A stretch of DNA of 56,381 nucleotides, taken from contig CALFNN010000029.1 in the NCBI GenBank assembly GCA_937902925.1, forward strand, positions 1-56,381, in the 5' to 3' direction. Position numbers and translations under genes: made by a program. Position 1 is the stretch's first letter, and each line of letters opens with the position of its first letter. Below, in pieces: positions 49,083-56,381 of this stretch. The notes under the pieces were generated by a model. That model saw only the letters and a list, made by a program, of their open reading frames with translations. It did not search any database and was not told the DNA's origin. Origin of the DNA: an uncultured Opitutaceae bacterium (lineage in GTDB: Bacteria > Verrucomicrobiota > Verrucomicrobiia > Opitutales > Opitutaceae).

Positions 49083-49630
49083 GCGGCAGCCTCCTTCGCG
49101 ACGATCGCGTCGATGAGCGCGACGCCCTTGTCGGGCGTCATGCCGCCGTAGACCTGGTCATCGACGACGACGACCGGCGCGAGGCCGCACGCGCCGAGGC
49201 ACGCGACAGTCTCGACCGTGAACAAGAGGTCGCGCGAGGTCGGGTTCTTCGCATCGACGCCGAGTTTTTTCCGGATCGCGTCGAGGATCGGAACGGAGTC
49301 CTTCACATGGCATGCGGTGCCGTCGCAGAGGCGGACGAGGTGCCGGCCCTTGGGCTTGATCGCGAAGTGCGCATAGAACGTCGCCACGCCGAAAACGCGC
49401 GCGGGCGCGACGTTCAGCGCGCGCGCGACGTAGCTCAGCACGTCGGCCGGGAGGTAGCGATACTCGGCCTGCACATCCTGCAGAATGGGCACCAGGCGCG
49501 AGGCGCGGCGGCCGTGCCTCTCGACGATCCGTGCCACGATGGCGTTGCACTCCGTCGATGGGCCGGCGGCCGCGAGTGGCGGCGTGACGGCATCAGGTCC
49601 GTGGCTGTCCTGGTTGAGGTCGGAGATCAT
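49079..49630 (-). CDS. hydC: electron-bifurcating hydrogenase subunit C (NuoE-like)
   Basis: A 183-residue thioredoxin-fold [2Fe-2S] subunit. The NuoE-type cluster ligands are visible as CDGTACHVKDS and VACLGACGLAPVVVVDD, preceded by the helical domain ERHGRRASRLVPILQDVQAE and YLPADVLSYVARALNVAPAR. It overlaps hydB by 4 bp and is the first gene of the hydCBA operon. The Asn/Asp-rich N-terminal 18 residues are extra. The start at the ATG 49630 is the longest in frame. Confidence 0.93.
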   Translation of the reverse strand: MISDLNQDSHGPDAVTPPLAAAGPSTECNAIVARIVERHGRRASRLVPILQDVQAEYRYLPADVLSYVARALNVAPARVFGVATFYAHFAIKPKGRHLVRLCDGTACHVKDSVPILDAIRKKLGVDAKNPTSRDLLFTVETVACLGACGLAPVVVVDDQVYGGMTPDKGVALIDAIVAKEAAA

Positions 49631-49960
49631 GAAAGTGAGGTGGCCGAAATGCCGGCGGGGTTACCCAGCGTTCGATGGGCCGGTGCGAAACGGCCGCGCA
49701 ACGCTCCGGGGCGCCCCGCGGGAGTGCCGAGACGGGCTGTGGGTGAATGAGCGGCAGTGGCGTGCATGACGGCGTTCTCCCGGCGCATCGCGGGCAGAGC
49801 CCCGATGAACCGCCGTGACGATGCACGAAATCATCGAGCCGGGCTGCGCATCACTTGGTCGATGAGCCGCACGGATTGACGGTGCATTTTTTGCACCGGA
49901 AAATCTCGCACTGGCGTGAGCGCCGGGTTGGTGCCGCCGCGCCTCAGCGAATCGTTCGAT
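49631..49960. other. intergenic region before hydC
   Basis: 330 bp with no convincing gene; the 77-codon frame on the minus strand at 49593-49826 has poor composition and overlaps hydC. It presumably carries the hyd promoter and the 3' end of the N-acetyltransferase transcript. The only distinct element is the palindrome at 49880-49898. Confidence 0.6.
49880..49898. promoter_or_regulatory. 19-bp palindrome between the acetyltransferase and hydC
   Basis: CGGTGCA-TTTTT-TGCACCG: seven-base arms and a five-base centre. It lies 250 bp upstream of hydC and 63 bp past the acetyltransferase stop. It does not match the Rex consensus (TTGTGA-N6-TCACAA) well, so redox control by Rex is not supported; a hairpin at the end of the acetyltransferase transcript is equally likely. 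Confidence 0.4.
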
Positions 49961-50773
49961 TTACCGCGGCCACGGCGCGCCGGGCGGGCCGAAACGGGTG
50001 CCGGGCGGGAAATGCAAGCCGAAGAATTCCGCCAGCACGTCGAGGAGTTCGTCCGGGGTGGCGAGCGTGCGCGACTCGGTGCGGCCGCCCGCATAGCGGG
50101 TGACGAATTCGCGATTCAGGAGCGCGTGGCGACAGCCGTCGCCGGCGCGGGCGAGCGTCAGGTTCTGCCGGAACCGCGACTGCGGATGCGTCGACGTGAA
50201 CCAATTGCCGAGCTCGAAGTCGATGGCGGGCGCCGCATCGAGCGTAAATTGATAAACATCGGTCCAGGCGTCGTCGGCGCGATTCTGGTAGACGACGAGC
50301 CGGTCGCGTTGCACGAGGCGCCGCGGTTCGATCGACCCGCCCTGTTCGCGATCGAACTCCAGCGCCAGCGGGGTGAACAGCGCGCGGCTGCCAAACCCGA
50401 CGTCGGCGAGAAACGAGCGGGCATCGACGTCCACGCGCAGCAGCATGTGCGTGAGCGCAGTGTCGACCTCGGGCGGCACCTGCCAGCGCACGCGGGCGAT
50501 GAGCGGCGTGACCTGGAAACCCAGCGCCCGGAGGACCGCGGCGAGGAGATTGTTTTGCTCGAAGCAGTAGCCGCCGCGTTTTTCCCGGACGAGTTTTTGC
50601 TCGATCGCGGCCAGTTCGAGGTTGATCGGCCGGCCGAGGAGAACGTCGAGATTTTCGAACGGAATCGCCCGGGCATGATGCTGATGGATGGCGGTGAGCA
50701 CCTCCGCGGTCGCAGCGCGCGCGCCGGCGTAGCGGATGCGGACGAAATAGGCGTCGAGGTCGGGGGCGGGCAT
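49961..50773 (-). CDS. arylamine N-acetyltransferase
   Basis: Transfers acetyl from acetyl-CoA to aromatic amines. The 270-residue protein carries the Cys-His-Asp triad of NAT enzymes: Cys70 in EKRGGYCFEQN, His109 in TALTHMLLRV and Asp124 in FLADVGFGSR. It also has the conserved N-terminal HARAIPFENLDVLLGR and the third-domain region FTSTHPQSRFRQNLT. The start is the ATG at 50773. It lies between the hydrogenase promoter region and the pyrophosphatase gene, all on the minus strand. The natural substrate is unknown. Confidence 0.93.
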   Translation of the reverse strand: MPAPDLDAYFVRIRYAGARAATAEVLTAIHQHHARAIPFENLDVLLGRPINLELAAIEQKLVREKRGGYCFEQNNLLAAVLRALGFQVTPLIARVRWQVPPEVDTALTHMLLRVDVDARSFLADVGFGSRALFTPLALEFDREQGGSIEPRRLVQRDRLVVYQNRADDAWTDVYQFTLDAAPAIDFELGNWFTSTHPQSRFRQNLTLARAGDGCRHALLNREFVTRYAGGRTESRTLATPDELLDVLAEFFGLHFPPGTRFGPPGAPWPR

Positions 50774-50830
50774 GCGCGACTGTTCGTCCGGCACGGTGGC
50801 AGCGCAAGCGGATCGATTCCGTGTCGACAC

Positions 50831-50859
50831 AAAAAGAGCGGAGCTGTGCGGCTCCGCTC
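50831..50859 (-). terminator. intrinsic terminator of the pyrophosphatase gene
   Basis: On the minus strand: GAGCGGAGC, a six-base loop, GCTCCGCTC (50859-50836), followed by TTTTT (50835-50831). It begins 25 bases after the pyrophosphatase stop codon, with the correct orientation for that gene. Confidence 0.85.
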
Positions 50860-50883
50860 CGAAGGAAGGCGTGACGGACGCGC

Positions 50884-53373
<2,490 letters not shown>

Positions 53374-53584
53374 AGGGATTTTGTAACCGAGTTGAAGGGG
53401 CGGAGATAGTGCCTGACGGGAGGTTTGGTCGCGAGTCGTTTTTTGGCGGGTGAGGGGCATTTCTTGTTGCATTTTCCGAACGCGGGCACGGTGGGTGGCG
53501 GTGGCACGTCCGGCTGCGATCGAGTGGGGTTAAATTTCAGTCTGGCGCCGCCGGGTCGATAAGACATCGATTACGCTTTCTTCC

Positions 53585-56104
53585 GTGAGTCCATCGCGGT
53601 TTTCGCCCTCCAGTCAGGCTGCCGGTCGCTGGCGCGTGGCCAGGGCCTTGCTGTGGATATCGCTCGCCGGTGCGGTTGCGCGTGCGGAAGACGCGGCGTC
53701 GCCGGCGCCGGATTTTACCCGGCGCCTGGCGGATCGACAACCGCTGGTCGTCGGCGTGACGAGCGACAGTTACCCCTATGGCTACAGCGACGCCGCCGGC
53801 CGGACGCAGGGCTTTGCGGTGGAGCTGCTCGACGCCGTGGCCCGGGTGATGAATCTCCGTATCCGGCGCGAGGCGGCCCCCGGGAAGATTCTCCACGAGC
53901 GTTTCCGGCAGGGCGCCTACGATCTGCTGCAGGCTTACAGCCAGGCGCCCGACCGCGAGAGTTACGTCGATTTTTCCGTGCCCTATCTCACGCTGGAGGG
54001 GACGATTTTTGTGCAGAAGCAGGGGAGCCCGATCCGCACGCTCGCCGATTTCAACAATCACGATTTTGCGATCATCGGCGCCGGCAGCATGGGCGAGACC
54101 TTCCTGCGGGATCACGGGCTGCATCCGAAACTGACCCACGTGAGTTCCTCGGAGGAGGGGCTGAGCCTGGTGGACCAAGGCGTGTGCGCCGGGGTGTTCG
54201 TCTCGCGGCTCACGGCGTTTTCGGTGATCGGGCGCATCAAGCTGAAAAACGTGAAGTTGTTCGGCCAGCCGTTTGCCGACTACGAGATACGGCATTGCAT
54301 CGCGGTGCACAAAGGCGACGCCCAGTTGCTGGCGCGGTTGAATGAGGGACTGGCGATCCTGCATCGGACGGGTGAGTTCGACCAGATTTACCGCCGGTGG
54401 TTCGGTCAGTTCGATTCACCAAGGTTCACGCGCGAGCAACTCGCGGTCTATGTCGTCGCCATGCTCGCCGTCGCGCTGATCGTGGCGACGTGGGGCATGC
54501 TGCGGCAGCGGGCGCTGCGACACCGCATCGCAGGGCAGGCGGCGCAACTGGCGGAAAAGGAGGCGCTGCTCCAGGCGCTCTACGATAACATTCCGATGGC
54601 CATGTGCGTGCTCGAGCGGGGCGCGGGCGGCGATCGCGTGCTGGCGCTGAACCGGCAGGCCGGGGTGCTGTGTGGCGTGTCCGCCCGCAGCGCGGTTGGG
54701 TCCCGGCTGGAAGACCTCAACGTGGAACGGGAGTGGGCCGGGCATCTCGCGGATCTGCTGGCCCGGTGGCCGGTGGCGGGCGGACTCATGCGCGAGGAGC
54801 GCCGGCTCGAGGGAACGCGCAAGCATCATGTGTTCACGCTTGTGCCGCTCGCGCCGGGCGCCAGCGGGCACGCGCGGCTGTGCGTGCTGGCGGAGGATAT
54901 TTCCGAGCGCCGGCAGCTCGATGAGGAAATCGCGCAGACCCGCAAGCTGCGTGCCGTCGGCGAGCTCGTCGGCGGCATCGCGCATGAGTTCAACAACCTC
55001 CTCACGCCGGTCATGCTCAAGGCGGGTGAGATCCAGCTGGACTGGGCGGGCGATGCGCGCCTGCAACAGGAGGTCACCGTCATCATCCAGGCGGTGCAGC
55101 GGGCCGCCGAGCTCACGCGCCGGCTGCTGACGTTCGGCCGCAAGGGCGACAGTCGCATCGGCGAGGTGCATCTGGAGGCGCTGGTGGCGGGCTGTTTCGC
55201 CCTGTTGCGCCAGACCGTCGACCGCCGGATTCTCTGGGAGAATGCCGTGCCCGCGGACCTGCCGCCGCTGTGGTTCAACGCCACCGATCTCAACCAGGTG
55301 CTCCTCAATCTCCTGATCAACGCGCGCGACACGTTGCTGGAGAAGCTCGCGCGGCAACCCGCGGGTTGGGCGCCGTGCATCCGGGTCGAGGCGACGGAGC
55401 TGCCCGCCGGGCTGGTGGAGCCGCCGGGTGCCACGGAGCGTCGCCGGGTGCTCGGATGGCAGCAGCTTTCGGTTCGCGACAACGGCCTCGGGATCACACC
55501 GACGGTGCGCGAGCGTATTTTCGAGCCGTTTTATACCACCAAGGAAGTAGGCAAGGGCACCGGCCTGGGACTCGCGACGGTGTGGCACATCGTGACGGAA
55601 GCCGGCGGCCGGGTCGAACTGGATTCGGTGCCGGGCGAGGGTTCGGTGTTTCGGATCGTGCTGCCGGTCTGGCCGCCGCCGGAAACCCCGCGGATCCCGG
55701 TCGCGGTCGCTTCGGTCGCGTCAGAGGGCACGGTGCGCGTGTTTCTGGCCGAGGATGAATCGCTGGTTTCGGAGGCGCTGACCGCGGTGCTTCGCCGGGC
55801 GGGGCATCAAGTCACGCAATCGGACAACGGCGCCCGCGCGTGGGCGCATCTCGAAGGACACCTCGGCGACTACGATCTGCTGGTGTTCGACGTCAACATG
55901 CCGGGGCTGGATGGCATCGAGCTGGCGCGTCGCTCGCGCACGTCGCATTACACGGGCCGCATCATGATTGTGAGCGGCCGGCTGTCGGTGCCGGAGCTGC
56001 GGGAAATCGACCGCGTGCGCGTCGATCGGGTGCTGGCGAAACCTTTTTCGACGGCGGAATTCCTGGACGCCGTGCGAACCTGCCTGCGCCCGCCAGTGGC
56101 GTGA
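53585..56104 (+). CDS. hybrid sensor histidine kinase with periplasmic solute-binding domain, PAS and receiver
   Basis: An 839-residue membrane sensor. Order of parts: leader peptide (1-37); a periplasmic amino-acid-type solute-binding domain (about 45-285: LVVGVTSDSYPYGYSD, ELLDAVARVMNLRIRR, FNNHDFAIIGAGSMGETFL); a membrane helix (about 285-310); a PAS domain (about 330-440); an NtrB-like HisKA with phospho-His in VGGIAHEFNNLLTPV (about 467); an ATPase domain (LNQVLLNLLINARDTL, RDNGLGI, GKGTGLGLATV); and a C-terminal receiver (about 720-835) with Asp in LLVFDVNMPGLDG (about 767). The start is the GTG at 53585; no ATG precedes the leader. It diverges from the pyrophosphatase gene. The final response-regulator partner is unknown. 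Confidence 0.93.
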   Translation: MSPSRFSPSSQAAGRWRVARALLWISLAGAVARAEDAASPAPDFTRRLADRQPLVVGVTSDSYPYGYSDAAGRTQGFAVELLDAVARVMNLRIRREAAPGKILHERFRQGAYDLLQAYSQAPDRESYVDFSVPYLTLEGTIFVQKQGSPIRTLADFNNHDFAIIGAGSMGETFLRDHGLHPKLTHVSSSEEGLSLVDQGVCAGVFVSRLTAFSVIGRIKLKNVKLFGQPFADYEIRHCIAVHKGDAQLLARLNEGLAILHRTGEFDQIYRRWFGQFDSPRFTREQLAVYVVAMLAVALIVATWGMLRQRALRHRIAGQAAQLAEKEALLQALYDNIPMAMCVLERGAGGDRVLALNRQAGVLCGVSARSAVGSRLEDLNVEREWAGHLADLLARWPVAGGLMREERRLEGTRKHHVFTLVPLAPGASGHARLCVLAEDISERRQLDEEIAQTRKLRAVGELVGGIAHEFNNLLTPVMLKAGEIQLDWAGDARLQQEVTVIIQAVQRAAELTRRLLTFGRKGDSRIGEVHLEALVAGCFALLRQTVDRRILWENAVPADLPPLWFNATDLNQVLLNLLINARDTLLEKLARQPAGWAPCIRVEATELPAGLVEPPGATERRRVLGWQQLSVRDNGLGITPTVRERIFEPFYTTKEVGKGTGLGLATVWHIVTEAGGRVELDSVPGEGSVFRIVLPVWPPPETPRIPVAVASVASEGTVRVFLAEDESLVSEALTAVLRRAGHQVTQSDNGARAWAHLEGHLGDYDLLVFDVNMPGLDGIELARRSRTSHYTGRIMIVSGRLSVPELREIDRVRVDRVLAKPFSTAEFLDAVRTCLRPPVA

Positions 56105-56113
56105 GCGGAGGGG

Positions 56114-56381
56114 TCAGGCGCGGACGGGACGGGCGCGGCGGGAGCGGCGCAGGCCGAGGAGGGCGAGGCAGGCGGAGAGGAAGACGGCGCCGTAGGTCGA
56201 CGGCTCGGGCACGGGGCGGATCTCGTGGTCGTTATACTGGCCGCCCTGGGTCGTCACCCAGGAGGTGTTCGCCGCGGTGAAGCCGGTGAAGGTGATCTGG
56301 TTTTCCGGGGCCGCGTTGCGCGCATCGAGGACGGCGGCGGGGCCGGACTGCTGGGTGAAGCTGGAGGTGGCATACCAGGCG
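56114..56381 (-). CDS. C-terminal part of a PEP-CTERM exported protein (cut by the window edge)
   Basis: Only the last 89 codons are present; the gene runs off the right edge. The visible end carries a PEP-CTERM sorting tail: PVPEPSTYGAVFLSACLALL, a hydrophobic helix, then the basic ending GLRRSRRARPVRA before the stop (TGA at 56114-56116). Before it are Thr/Ser/Ala-rich segments (AWYATSSFTQQSGPAAV, GFTAANTSWVTTQGGQYN). Such proteins are exported and processed by exosortase, and are common in Verrucomicrobia. It converges with the kinase gene at 56104. Confidence 0.88.
   Translation of the reverse strand, partial: AWYATSSFTQQSGPAAVLDARNAAPENQITFTGFTAANTSWVTTQGGQYNDHEIRPVPEPSTYGAVFLSACLALLGLRRSRRARPVRA

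Noticed and set aside
45317-49151. Long plus-strand ORFs (45317-47149, 47046-49151) across the hydrogenase genes
   Set aside because: They lie opposite hydA and hydB, whose cluster ligands are conserved, and show no domain.
49593-49826. 77-codon minus-strand ORF upstream of hydC
   Set aside because: Overlaps the hydC start region, has Pro/His/Arg-rich composition and no family; treated as non-coding.
49880-49898. Rex operator in the hyd promoter
   Set aside because: Arms CGGTGCA/TGCACCG do not fit TTGTGA/TCACAA.

Overview
The window is GC-rich bacterial chromosome whose content points to the Verrucomicrobia, most likely the family Opitutaceae. The reasons are: a PEP-CTERM sorting tail on the protein cut by the right edge, a trimeric [FeFe] hydrogenase next to a divergent membrane pyrophosphatase, an ADOP-type permease, sorbosone-dehydrogenase-like secreted propellers and an ECF sigma/anti-sigma pair. 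The taxonomic call is an inference from protein content; there is no rRNA in the window. I see no tRNA, rRNA, CRISPR array, transposase, integrase or phage gene.

Layout. 1-3.4 kb: an aldehyde dehydrogenase cut by the left edge, a POT peptide transporter, and a short second aldehyde-dehydrogenase-like protein without catalytic cysteine. 3.5-9.7 kb: an NMT1-type sensor kinase (+), then a minus-strand group with a YdeI/OmdA-like protein, an M1 aminopeptidase and a ribokinase-family kinase. 9.8-14.8 kb: a small putative lipoprotein, a LytS-type kinase, a LytTR regulator, an ABC-2 exporter pair (an arrangement like Bacillus natK-natR-natA-natB) and a coiled-coil protein. 14.8-17.6 kb: a structured leader with an intrinsic terminator, a methyltransferase, an ABM-fold protein and thymidine phosphorylase. 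17.7-23.8 kb: an ABC-F protein and an EamA transporter (-), then a DUF255 thioredoxin-like protein, a response regulator with a four-cysteine tail and SlyX (+). 23.8-32.3 kb: small unknown genes, a membrane-anchored coiled-coil protein, an operon of secreted peptide, seven-EF-hand protein and amidase, an MFS pump and a MacB-like permease. 32.4-45.2 kb: bacteriohemerythrin, aldo/keto reductase, transglutaminase-like protein, tandem secreted sugar-dehydrogenase-like propellers, an ECF sigma/anti-sigma/lipoprotein operon, a DUF885 protein, a second EamA transporter and a TonB-dependent receptor. 45.2-49.6 kb: the electron-bifurcating hydrogenase hydCBA with a 67-codon ORF behind it. 49.9-56.1 kb: arylamine N-acetyltransferase, the divergent pyrophosphatase, a large hybrid sensor kinase, and the tail of a PEP-CTERM protein.

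How it fits together. Nucleoside breakdown is suggested by thymidine phosphorylase, a ribokinase-family kinase and the paired aldehyde dehydrogenases. The hydrogenase would reoxidise NADH and ferredoxin during sugar fermentation, and the pyrophosphatase would save energy by pumping ions. The most unusual non-coding signal is a family of 19-bp palindromes of form TGTmams-TAWTR-skTKACA, found before four separate minus- or plus-strand genes (16.25, 19.65, 37.65 and 43.05 kb). These look like one operator family or one dispersed hairpin family. A second candidate is the 14.85-15.05 kb leader, where two upstream segments compete for the same terminator arm.
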